Below are positions 1 to 6,410 of a stretch of 8,759 nucleotides of DNA, one piece after another. The stretch spans positions 1-8,759 of the forward strand of contig JAKSAU010000117.1 of NCBI GenBank assembly GCA_022361535.1. Reading direction: 5' to 3'. The translations under genes were made by a program, and so were the position numbers. This DNA is from Desulfobacterales bacterium. Lineage in GTDB: Bacteria > Desulfobacterota > Desulfobacteria > Desulfobacterales > Desulfobacteraceae. Each line of letters starts with the position of its first letter. Positions within the stretch are counted from its first letter, which is position 1. The notes under the pieces are model-generated. The model was given only the letters and a program-made list of their open reading frames with translations, was not told where the DNA came from and did no database searches.

Positions 1-1137
1 CATGGCGCAGATTTCATCACCCATAACCAGCATTTCAGGGGAGCAGATCATTCCGGCGCCCAGATACCCTACGTCATGGATAAGGTTTAGGCCGGAAAGC
101 CCTTGGGAGAGAATGGAAAAAGCGCTTTCCGCACCAGCCTGACCGTCGATGCCCATGCTGTCTGATGCCCCTGCAAGCCCCCAGGTGGGCAGGCCCAGCC
201 GCTGACCCATCTGGGCCTGGGCCGCAAGGCAGATACAGGTTTCCGGGGAGGCGATGGCCGACACAGTGGATTTCATGTCAAAAAGGCCGAAATTACCACT
301 CAAGAACACCTTAGCTCCGGGACGGTATAGCTGGAGAACCGTAATGCTCATAAGGGCTTCGGCCAGCCAAAGCACGGTGGCACCGGCCAGGGTAGCAGGG
401 CTTGTGGCGCCGATAATCTGGGAGGTGCCCGGGCATTGGGGGACGCCCCAGTCTGCGGCCAGAAAGGCCCTGCCAACGACTTCATCCGGGTAATTCAACG
501 GTGTGATGGGCTCGGGGTAAGCCATGAGGAAGGGTTTTGCCTTTAGGGCGTCTTTGCCGCCAACGCAGGCTGCCGCCATCTGCTGGATATAAAGTGTATC
601 CTCTGCCCCTTCGCTTAAAAACATCATTGGAAGGGTTGTATTTTTAACGCAGGCTTCGAAATCATAGAGAAAAGAGGCGTGTCTGGGCGTGTCCTGGGTG
701 GTGCCAAAAGGCATGACCCAGTCAATGTTGGGCAGTGCATCGGAAACTCTGGCACCAATTTCAAGGTCCTTGAATGTTGTCGGCCGGATTTTTCCGGATT
801 TATAATCAAGGGTGTGGGGAGAGCCTGTGGAGCAGCCGTAATAGCTATTGCGGCCCCTAAGGTCCAGGGCGGGCTTGCCAAGCCGATCATACACTGTAAA
901 TCCCTTGGGAGCTGAAGCAAGGCATTGTTCTACCACTTCTCTGGGCACCCTGACCCTGTCCTCATCAATTTTACAACCAACTTTCTTGCAGAGTTTTACA
1001 GCTTCAGGGTGGGTTAAGATAAAACCTGTTTTTTCCAAAACCGTAAGCGCGGCATTGTAGATATCGTCCAACTGGCTCTCCGATACCATGGTCATGGATA
1101 CCGAAGAGTTAATACGTTCGGGGTTACTAAAACTCAT
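1..1137 (-). CDS. MttB-superfamily (non-pyrrolysine) corrinoid-dependent methyltransferase, 3' end cut by window edge
   Basis: The frame is open from ATG at 1137 down to position 1 (379 codons, no stop); family members are usually about 470-500 residues, so roughly the last fifth lies outside. The start is supported by a GGAGA ribosome site at 1143-1147. The translation (begins MSFSNPERINSSVSM) has features I associate with the trimethylamine methyltransferase (MttB/COG5598) family: GCSTGSPH at about residues 101-108, a PQCPGTSQIIGATSPATLAG stretch in the middle, and GLAGASDSMGIDGQAGAES at about 320-338. Family members transfer a methyl group from a quaternary or tertiary amine to the cobalt of a partner corrinoid protein. 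True trimethylamine enzymes carry an in-frame amber codon read as pyrrolysine near codon 334. No TAG occurs here, so this belongs with the non-Pyl group, whose studied members act on glycine betaine, proline betaine, carnitine or gamma-butyrobetaine. The substrate cannot be read from sequence. It is the last visible gene of the cluster, 68 bases after the pterin-binding methyltransferase. Confidence 0.9.
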   Translation of the reverse strand, partial: MSFSNPERINSSVSMTMVSESQLDDIYNAALTVLEKTGFILTHPEAVKLCKKVGCKIDEDRVRVPREVVEQCLASAPKGFTVYDRLGKPALDLRGRNSYYGCSTGSPHTLDYKSGKIRPTTFKDLEIGARVSDALPNIDWVMPFGTTQDTPRHASFLYDFEACVKNTTLPMMFLSEGAEDTLYIQQMAAACVGGKDALKAKPFLMAYPEPITPLNYPDEVVGRAFLAADWGVPQCPGTSQIIGATSPATLAGATVLWLAEALMSITVLQLYRPGAKVFLSGNFGLFDMKSTVSAIASPETCICLAAQAQMGQRLGLPTWGLAGASDSMGIDGQAGAESAFSILSQGLSGLNLIHDVGYLGAGMICSPEMLVMGDEICAM

Positions 1138-1205
1138 CTATTTCTCCACTATATATTTAAGGGTGAATCATAGGCAGCGTATTAAAGCATTTTCAAAGTA
1201 AGGAT

Positions 1206-2006
1206 TCAGGATTCAAGATCACCGGACCTGACGCCCTGAAGAAAATTCATACAGAAGGGATCCTTACCCAGAAGCATGTCAGCGGTTCTGATAGCTGCCA
1301 TTATCTTTTTATCCAGTGGGTCAATGATGGCCGAATCCATCCCCGCATCCATCATAAGGGTGACAAAGGTCCGGTTGATGATGTGACGCTGGGGCAAGCC
1401 GTAGGAGATATTAGACAAGCCTCCGGTAATGTGAACGTCCGGGAAATCGGTTTTTATTGCCCGGACCGCATCCAGAACCATCGTCCCCTTGTTGGAATCA
1501 GTGGAGATGGGTTGAACTAAAGGGTCCACATAAATGTTTGACGTGGCAATGCCTATGCCATTGAGTTCCTTGACCAGGGTTTGTGCGCGGCCTAAGATGT
1601 CCTCGCTGGAATCTGGCATGCCCGCGTCGTCCATGCAAAGGGCAATGATTTTGCATTCTTTGCCGTCCAGGAAAGGCATCATGGCATCAAAGCGTTCTTT
1701 TTCCAGGGAGATTGAGTTGACCATAGGGGTCTGTTTAACCATTGAAAAAGCCATTTCGAGGATGGCTGGATCCGGACTGTCCAAGGCTAGTGGGATTGAA
1801 CAAACGGGTTGGATTGTGTCCAGAAGCCAGCGCATATCCTCTTCTTCGTGGCCGATGCGTGCACCGGCATTCACGTCTATATAGGTTGCTCCTGCTTTCT
1901 GCTGTTTAGTTACATCCTCGATGATGTAGTCGGCGTCCCGGTCAGCCACAGCTGCCTGAACCAGTTTTCTAGAGGTGTTTATTCTTTCTCCGATGACTTC
2001 AAACAT
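1206..2006 (-). CDS. Pterin-binding methyltransferase, corrinoid protein:tetrahydrofolate (MtgA/AcsE-like)
   Basis: This 266-residue protein has the size and fold signature of the pterin-binding (DHPS-like TIM barrel) methyltransferases, such as the CFeSP methyltransferase AcsE and the glycine-betaine pathway protein MtgA. Visible signatures are MFEVIGERIN at the N-terminus, IDVNAG at 43-48, LDS around D76, N97 in VNSIS, YVDPL with D161, and GGLSNIS with N199. From memory, the AcsE pterin pocket uses Asp75, Asn96, Asp160 and Asn199, so the equivalents all appear intact here. The predicted role is transfer of the methyl group from the methylated corrinoid protein encoded just upstream to tetrahydrofolate, feeding methyl-THF to the Wood-Ljungdahl or C1 oxidation route. 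It is cytoplasmic and has no membrane segment. A GGAGA-type ribosome site at 2015-2020 sits 8 bases before the ATG. The gap to the corrinoid gene is only 24 bases, which indicates one transcript. The reverse direction (methyl-THF to corrinoid) is chemically possible but unlikely beside an MttB homolog. Confidence 0.9.
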   Translation of the reverse strand: MFEVIGERINTSRKLVQAAVADRDADYIIEDVTKQQKAGATYIDVNAGARIGHEEEDMRWLLDTIQPVCSIPLALDSPDPAILEMAFSMVKQTPMVNSISLEKERFDAMMPFLDGKECKIIALCMDDAGMPDSSEDILGRAQTLVKELNGIGIATSNIYVDPLVQPISTDSNKGTMVLDAVRAIKTDFPDVHITGGLSNISYGLPQRHIINRTFVTLMMDAGMDSAIIDPLDKKIMAAIRTADMLLGKDPFCMNFLQGVRSGDLES

Positions 2007-2030
2007 GTTGAAATGTCTCCTTATTGAACG

Positions 2031-2663
2031 TTAGTTGACAAATGATTTTGCCATCTTCGAAGCAGAGCCGGCATCAGCGGCAAAACCGTCTGCACCTATT
2101 TCATCTGCAAATGCCTGGGTAACAGGCGCCCCGCCAACCATGATTTTGACCTGGTCCCTGAGGCCGGATTCCACAATGGCATCCACGGTCTGTTTCATGG
2201 CCGGCATGGTGGTTGTCAGTAGTGCTGACAGACATACAATCTGGGCATTTTTATTTTTGATTTCTGTCACAAATTCTTCAGGGGCAATGTCAACGCCGAG
2301 GTTGTGGACTTCCAGACCTGCACTTTCCATCATCATGGCCACCAGATTCTTTCCGATATCGTGAAGATCTCCTTTAACGGTGCCGATCAGCACGGAGGTG
2401 CCGGAGCCGCCGTCATCTTCACCCAGCATGGGTTTGAGGAGTTCCACGCAGCTGCCCATGGCTTGGGCGGCCATGAGCACTTCGGGGATGAACATGTCAC
2501 CGGATTCCATTTTTTCACCCACAATGTCCATGCCGGCGATGAGACCTTTGTTCAAAATGTCTTGGGCAGGTGTGTCAGCGGCTATGGCCTCGTTGACAAG
2601 GCTGGTGAGTGTGGCGGCATCACAGGATACCAAGGCGTCTGTCATTGCATTGAAGTCTGTCAT
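2031..2663 (-). CDS. Cobalamin-binding corrinoid protein (MtgC/MttC-like methyl carrier)
   Basis: The 210-residue length is typical of methyltransferase corrinoid proteins. An N-terminal helical cap domain (about residues 1-85, with a GMDIVGEKMESGDMFIPEVL segment at 44-63) is followed by a Rossmann-like B12 domain. The latter carries GTVKGDLHDIGKN at 94-106, which is the D-x-H-x-x-G base-off/His-on motif (D99, H101, G104; H101 is the expected lower cobalt ligand). It also has SALLTTTM at 146-153 and GGAPVT at 177-182, which line the corrinoid in the family. The protein would shuttle the methyl group as methyl-Co(III) between the MttB-like methyltransferase and the pterin-binding methyltransferase. 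The start ATG has AAGGA at 2671-2678 with a 7-base spacer. The gene lies 23 bases after the FAD oxidoreductase and 24 bases before the pterin methyltransferase. No reductive-activation (RamA-like) gene is visible in the window. Confidence 0.95.
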   Translation of the reverse strand: MTDFNAMTDALVSCDAATLTSLVNEAIAADTPAQDILNKGLIAGMDIVGEKMESGDMFIPEVLMAAQAMGSCVELLKPMLGEDDGGSGTSVLIGTVKGDLHDIGKNLVAMMMESAGLEVHNLGVDIAPEEFVTEIKNKNAQIVCLSALLTTTMPAMKQTVDAIVESGLRDQVKIMVGGAPVTQAFADEIGADGFAADAGSASKMAKSFVN

Positions 2664-2686
2664 TTTTCTGTCCTTCTTGATAATGG

Positions 2687-3994
2687 TTATCCGATGACCG
2701 AAAAACTTGAGTTTCGGTTAATTTCACGGTTGCGGCTAAAAAAACTAATGTCCAGGGTATGGTTGATGAATCTGGTCTGATACTGGAAAGGGGTTTTGTC
2801 ATGGTCGTTACCGGATTCGCAGTATTGGATAAGTTCACTCATAAATGAGCCCACGGCTGGCGCATTTTTGTATTGGTTGCCACTTGTTCCAATGGCAAGA
2901 TAGAACCCGGGAAGATCAGATTTATCGTAGATGGGATACCAGTCGTCGGTTACATCGTAGAGATCGACCAGTCCCTGGCTTTTGTTGGGAATGGGCATAT
3001 CGGGCAGCCGCATTGCCCCTCTTATGGCCTGGGTTCTGTTTTGATCGGTGAAGTCGGTGTTATAATTGTCCGGGTCCACATATTCCAGGGGATCGCATTT
3101 TGGTTCTTCACTACCGATAAGGAAATGATTGCCAACTTCAGGACGGGTGTAAATACTGATATCCGAGTCCGAGGTAATAACCCCGGTATTTTCCCAGTCA
3201 AGCCCTTCAGGACTGGGCACATGAGCAACTTCTACCCGCAGCGCGCGGGTTTTTATCTTCATTTTGTCTTCAACTCCGGCCATACGGTTGATCAGATATG
3301 AATGGGGCCCGGCAACATTGACCACGACGGGAGCAAAGATTTTTTCACCGCCGGCTACCTCCACCCCGGCCGCACGGCCGTTCTGCACCAGGATATCAGT
3401 CACTTCAGTGTTGAACATGAAATCAGCGCCTTGGGCCCTGGCAGCGATCTCCACATTATGAGTAGAGAGTTTCGGGTCACTGACATACCCCGTCTCCGGC
3501 AGGAAAAGTGCCCCGTCAACATTGTCATCAGAGGGCTTGCCAAAATTGGGGTCGTCGAGGGTGTACTGGGGGTTAAAGGATCTTAGATCCGGGTTGGGCA
3601 GGTAGTCCTTGATTTGGTCCGGGGAGAGATCCAAGTATCCGACACCAAGTGATTCAAGAGCAGATTTCACCGGTTCCAGAAACTTGTTACCAGGCGTTTT
3701 AAAGACTATGGCACCGGTATTTTTATAAAAGGCCATGCCGGCAGGGTCCGCCACCTTAAGATAACGACGCCAGTTGAGCCAGTAATAATATCCTTCCCTG
3801 GCAAGAGCCACACCTTCTGGTGAAGAATAATATAGCCTTACAATGGCGCATGAACCGGCTGTGGAACCGGCTCCGGAATCACCCAGTTTGTCGATGTTCA
3901 AAGTTTTATAGCCCTTTTGGGCAAGTTCGTATCCAATGCTGTTACCGATGATGCCGGCACCGATGATAATGGCATCATAATTTTTTTGGTCCAT
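2687..3994 (-). CDS. DAO-family FAD-dependent oxidoreductase (sarcosine/dimethylglycine oxidase-like)
   Basis: This 435-residue flavoprotein belongs to the D-amino acid oxidase/sarcosine oxidase superfamily. It has an N-terminal dinucleotide fold AIIIGAGIIGNSIGYELA (GxGxxG at G12-G14-G17) and an acidic residue (D35) closing the second strand. Further motifs are GSTAGSCAIVRLYYS at 43-57, the VVNVAGPHS strand at about 224-232, and the C-terminal FAD-contacting GTSGNQYKNAPAVG at 369-382. It ends with a short tail (SFFSRNREINRNSSFSVIG) and no folate-binding GcvT-like domain, unlike the two-domain dimethylglycine and sarcosine dehydrogenases. By family it would oxidise the C-N bond of an N-methyl amine or amino acid to an imine. 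Beside a demethylation system, a partly demethylated product such as a dimethyl- or monomethyl-amino acid is a reasonable substrate, but this is inference. The start has GGAGA at 4001-4005, 6 bases from ATG, directly against the U-tract of the upstream terminator hairpin. Confidence 0.88.
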   Translation of the reverse strand: MDQKNYDAIIIGAGIIGNSIGYELAQKGYKTLNIDKLGDSGAGSTAGSCAIVRLYYSSPEGVALAREGYYYWLNWRRYLKVADPAGMAFYKNTGAIVFKTPGNKFLEPVKSALESLGVGYLDLSPDQIKDYLPNPDLRSFNPQYTLDDPNFGKPSDDNVDGALFLPETGYVSDPKLSTHNVEIAARAQGADFMFNTEVTDILVQNGRAAGVEVAGGEKIFAPVVVNVAGPHSYLINRMAGVEDKMKIKTRALRVEVAHVPSPEGLDWENTGVITSDSDISIYTRPEVGNHFLIGSEEPKCDPLEYVDPDNYNTDFTDQNRTQAIRGAMRLPDMPIPNKSQGLVDLYDVTDDWYPIYDKSDLPGFYLAIGTSGNQYKNAPAVGSFMSELIQYCESGNDHDKTPFQYQTRFINHTLDISFFSRNREINRNSSFSVIG

Positions 3995-4005
3995 TCAATC
4001 TCTCC

Positions 4006-4037
4006 AAAAAACAACGGCCGGTAATATTACCGGCCGT
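4006..4037 (-). terminator. Intrinsic terminator-like hairpin between panB and the oxidoreductase gene
   Basis: Positions 4014-4037 form a perfect 24-bp palindrome. Its 10-bp stem has the arm ACGGCCGGTA, with a 4-base ATAT loop. It begins 6 bases after the panB stop codon. On the minus strand it is followed by TG and a run of six T (4006-4011). This is the classical shape of a Rho-independent terminator for the aminotransferase-panB transcript. It lies inside an otherwise tightly packed gene series, and the downstream oxidoreductase has almost no room for its own promoter (its GGAGA starts right after the T run). Partial readthrough, attenuation or an RNA stability element are therefore all possible. 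Confidence 0.8.
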
Positions 4038-4043
4038 ATGATT

Positions 4044-4886
4044 TTAAATTGTTTTGATCAGTTTTTCTTCTTCGCCTTTGAGCATACTATAGGTATGCTT
4101 ATCCTCCGGGAACCGTCTTTCACGGACATCGGCAACGTATTCTTTGAACACGGATTCAATCTGGCTTCCGATTTCTGCATATCGTTTGACGAATTTAGGG
4201 GTAAAGGCCTGGAAAATACCCAAGACGTCATGGCAGATCATGAGCTGGCCGTCTGCATGAATGCCGGCACCAATGCTGTATACTGGAATGGAAAGGAGTT
4301 CTGTTATGATTTTACAGACCTCCGGAGGCACGGCTTCCACCAGTAACGCAAAGGCACCGGCGTCCTGAATCGCTTTGGCATCCTCTATCAATGCGGCCGC
4401 CGATTCCGCTGTCAGTCCTTGGGCTTTAAAACCGCCCAACTGCCCTGAACTCTGGGGGGTCAGACCTATATGTCCGATTACCAGCATACCGCCGTCCGAA
4501 ATGGCTTGAATCTGGGGACATACCCGTTCACCGCCTTCCAATTTGATGGCATCAACGCCAGCTTCTTTATGGAACCTGCCGGCATTAAGGACCGCATCTT
4601 TAATACTGACCTGATAGGATAAAAAAGGCATATCCCCTACGATGAATGTATTGGGAGCAGCACGGCGAACTGCTTCACTGTGTGCAATGCACTGGTCCAT
4701 GGTTACAGGTACTGTACCTTCGTACCCATAGATACACATTCCCAGCGAATCTCCCACAAGCAGCATGTCCATACCGGCTTTTTCTGCAAACATGGCAGTT
4801 GAATAGTCATAGGCCGTAATCCAGGTCACGTTTTCTTTGTTGGCCTTCATTTTTTGAAAATCGAACCGTGTGAGTTTCTTTTTCAT
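4044..4886 (-). CDS. panB: PanB: 3-methyl-2-oxobutanoate hydroxymethyltransferase
   Basis: This 280-residue protein is close to the usual PanB length (about 264-280). It carries the diagnostic series TAYDYSTA at 24-31, LLVGDSLGM at 42-50, VGDMPFLSYQ at 83-92, IKLEGGE at 114-120, GHIGLTPQS at 138-146, LLVEAVP at 181-187, SIGAG at 204-208 and TPKFVKRY at 229-236. The expected metal ligands (D46, D85, E117) and the active-site glutamate (E184) are present, so the enzyme looks functional. PanB transfers a hydroxymethyl group from methylene-tetrahydrofolate to 2-oxoisovalerate, giving ketopantoate for pantothenate; the reaction is reversible. No panC or panD is nearby. Instead the gene lies 34 bases after an aminotransferase, in a sigma-54-controlled cluster with demethylation genes, which suggests a special or catabolic use (for example removal of a hydroxymethyl group from a 2-keto acid). 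A GAGGA site at 4891-4895 precedes ATG by a short 4-base spacer. The family call is firm; the in vivo substrate is not. Confidence 0.93.
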   Translation of the reverse strand: MKKKLTRFDFQKMKANKENVTWITAYDYSTAMFAEKAGMDMLLVGDSLGMCIYGYEGTVPVTMDQCIAHSEAVRRAAPNTFIVGDMPFLSYQVSIKDAVLNAGRFHKEAGVDAIKLEGGERVCPQIQAISDGGMLVIGHIGLTPQSSGQLGGFKAQGLTAESAAALIEDAKAIQDAGAFALLVEAVPPEVCKIITELLSIPVYSIGAGIHADGQLMICHDVLGIFQAFTPKFVKRYAEIGSQIESVFKEYVADVRERRFPEDKHTYSMLKGEEEKLIKTI

Positions 4887-4920
4887 TTTGTCCTCTTTTT
4901 TACAATGTCGTTATATCTGG

Positions 4921-6111
4921 TTAGGCTGGAATTCTTGTTTTAAGGCGTTTCTCGAAAGCGATCTGCAGGGTCATTACTGCCTGGTCGATGGTTTCAAGAT
5001 CCGTGGCATATGAAAATCTCAGATAACCTTCTCCAGCCTGGCCAAAGGCTGTCCCCGGAACTGTAGCAATCCCGCATTCGTTGAGAATGAATTCTGAGCA
5101 TTCCTGACTGGCCATGCCGGTGCCCCGAATATTGGCAAATGCGTAGAAAGCACCTTGGGGAACCTGACATGTTATTCCCGGCACTTGATTGAGCCCGTTT
5201 ACAATGCGGTCTCTTTTCTGTGTAAACCGCTCCATCATGCCAGCGATGAAGGTTTGGTCTCCGGTCAGGGCTTTTACACCGGCCCACTGGGTAAAAGAGG
5301 CCGTACATGAAACGGCCGAGACCAGATAGTCTCTCAGGCGTTCGGCCATGGCGACAGGTACAACCATATATCCAAGACGCCATCCGGTCATGACGTAGCA
5401 TTTCGAAAAGCCGTCAAGCAGGATAGATCTCTCTTTGGCCTGATCATGTACAGAAATGCTGGGAGCGATTGAACCATTATAGGTCATCTTTGAATAGACC
5501 TCGTCGGAGATCACATAAATATCCTGGCTTTGGGCAATGTCATATATCTCTTTAAGCTCTTCTTTGGTCATGACTGAACCTGTGGGATTCTGAGGAGAGT
5601 TAATGATAATGACTTTTGTCTTATCCGTTACCCTTTTGCGGACATCGTTTGGGTTCATCCGGAATTGGTTTTCCTCAAGCAAAGGCACCGGTACAGGTTT
5701 TGCGCCGACCATAGAGGTAACTGAACCATAGGTGGGATATCCGGGATCCGGAAAAATAACCTCATCCCCGGGGTCAATGACAGCGAGCATGGAAAAAAAG
5801 ATACCGGGTTTAAGTCCCGGTGTAATAACAACCTGGTCCACCTGGGGCCGGAACCCCCTGGTCTTTTCCACCTCATCCACTACGGCATTGCGCAATTCCA
5901 TCAAACCCAAAGAAGGTTCGTAATGGGTTTTATTGTTTTGGATGGCCCTTACTCCGGCTTCGATAATGTGATCCGGCGTTTCCATATCCGGTTCACCAAT
6001 CTCGAAATGAAGAATACTTCTTCCCTGTTTCTCTAAAGCCTGTGCCTTTGCCAGAACTTCAAATGCGGCTTCACCGTATATCCGGTTCGCGCCAAGACTC
6101 AATCGGGGCAT
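4921..6111 (-). CDS. PLP-dependent class I/II aminotransferase (fold type I)
   Basis: This 396-residue enzyme has the full signature of aspartate-aminotransferase-like fold I proteins. Visible elements are FEIGEPD at 36-42, the phosphate-region strand VVITPGLKPGIFF at 94-106, NSPQNPTG at 171-178 (N175 contacts the PLP ring), SDEVYSKM at 202-209 (D203 and Y206), the Schiff-base lysine K237 in DGFSKCYVMTGWRLGY, and R365 in GYLRFSY, the usual carboxylate-binding arginine. It moves an amino group between an amino acid and a 2-keto acid in the cytoplasm. The amino-acid specificity (aspartate, alanine, branched-chain or other) cannot be told from these motifs. It is the first gene after the predicted sigma-54 promoter, and PanB follows 34 bases later, so its keto acid may be the PanB substrate or product. 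The start is supported by AAGGAG at 6120-6125, 8 bases from ATG; an ATG at 6115 is out of frame. Confidence 0.92.
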   Translation of the reverse strand: MPRLSLGANRIYGEAAFEVLAKAQALEKQGRSILHFEIGEPDMETPDHIIEAGVRAIQNNKTHYEPSLGLMELRNAVVDEVEKTRGFRPQVDQVVITPGLKPGIFFSMLAVIDPGDEVIFPDPGYPTYGSVTSMVGAKPVPVPLLEENQFRMNPNDVRKRVTDKTKVIIINSPQNPTGSVMTKEELKEIYDIAQSQDIYVISDEVYSKMTYNGSIAPSISVHDQAKERSILLDGFSKCYVMTGWRLGYMVVPVAMAERLRDYLVSAVSCTASFTQWAGVKALTGDQTFIAGMMERFTQKRDRIVNGLNQVPGITCQVPQGAFYAFANIRGTGMASQECSEFILNECGIATVPGTAFGQAGEGYLRFSYATDLETIDQAVMTLQIAFEKRLKTRIPA

Positions 6112-6209
6112 TCATTAATCTCCTTTAAAAGTCAGTCTCTCTCGTGCAAATCTCTTAAATTGGATATGGAGGTGATTGACAGTTTTCTTTCCCCCCTCAT
6201 CATCCTGCG
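6112..6209 (-). other. Predicted 5' untranslated leader of the aminotransferase operon
   Basis: If transcription starts about 12 bases after the -12 element, at roughly 6209, the leader is close to 98 bases long. It ends in a good AAGGAG ribosome site (6120-6125). I see no convincing riboswitch, attenuator hairpin or credible leader peptide; a 23-residue frame (6132-6203) lacks a properly spaced ribosome site. Confidence 0.45.
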
Positions 6210-6219
6210 GTAAATTGAT

Positions 6220-6236
6220 TACAAGATGTGTACCAA
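6220..6236 (-). promoter_or_regulatory. Sigma-54 (-24/-12) promoter for the aminotransferase operon
   Basis: The minus strand reads TTGGTACACATCTTGTA. This fits the sigma-54 consensus TGGYACR-N4-TTGCW at every defined position except T for C in the -12 element. The GG and the -12 G/T pair are separated by the required 10 bases. It points toward the aminotransferase start about 110 bases away, and it lies about 72 bases downstream (in transcription sense) of the nearest inverted repeat. A sigma-54 activator gene is adjacent, so the context strongly supports it. It is sequence-based only. Confidence 0.75.
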
Positions 6237-6307
6237 TCTTTTTATGAATTTTAAGGTGTTGTTTTTAAAGGGTATTTGATGATCAGGGATTGGTGCTGAA
6301 ATTGAGG

Positions 6308-6325
6308 TGGGGTGTTTTCTCCCCA
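6308..6325. promoter_or_regulatory. Putative activator-binding site (UAS 1)
   Basis: TGGGGTGTTTTCTCCCCA is an imperfect inverted repeat (TGGGG and CCCCA arms; one internal pair mismatched). It differs by one base from the copy at 6391-6408. Its centre lies about 108 bases upstream of the predicted transcription start, in the usual range for enhancer-like sites of sigma-54 activators. The likely binder is the adjacent activator (6445-8214), by proximity. Confidence 0.65.
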
Positions 6326-6390
6326 TTTAAAATGCGGGTAATGGAGAATGAAGTCCTAATTATTTGAAATTATGTGGTTTTATGGATGTG

Positions 6391-6408
6391 TGGGGAGTTT
6401 TCTCCCCA
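6391..6408. promoter_or_regulatory. Putative activator-binding site (UAS 2)
   Basis: TGGGGAGTTTTCTCCCCA is a perfect inverted repeat with 7-base arms around TTTT. Its centre is 83 bases from that of UAS 1, close to eight helical turns, so both would face the same side of the DNA. It sits about 191 bases upstream of the predicted start site and less than 40 bases after the activator's stop codon. It is not followed by a T run on either strand, which argues against a terminator. Confidence 0.68.
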
Positions 6409-6410
6409 AT

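Noticed and set aside
624..920. 98-codon minus-strand frame
   Set aside because: It overlaps the MttB-like gene in another frame; the MttB frame carries the family motifs and runs unbroken across it.
2304..2780. 158-codon open frame on the plus strand
   Set aside because: It lies opposite the corrinoid protein and the end of the oxidoreductase, both of which have clear family motifs. Its translation shows no recognisable motif, so it is an antisense shadow.
2873..3301. 142-codon open frame on the plus strand
   Set aside because: It is entirely antisense to the FAD oxidoreductase gene, with no motif or plausible operon partner on that strand.
6140..6160. Second sigma-54 -12-like element (TTTGCAC on the minus strand)
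   Set aside because: No GG dinucleotide is found at the required 10-base distance upstream, so it cannot be a -24/-12 promoter.
6132..6203. 23-residue leader peptide before the aminotransferase
   Set aside because: An open frame from ATG 6203 exists, but it lacks a properly spaced ribosome site, has no run of regulatory codons and no competing hairpins. It is probably chance.
6391..6408. Intrinsic terminator of the activator gene
   Set aside because: The stem is GC-rich with a 4-base loop, but no T run follows on either strand, and a near-identical second copy lies 83 bases away. Operator sites explain it better.
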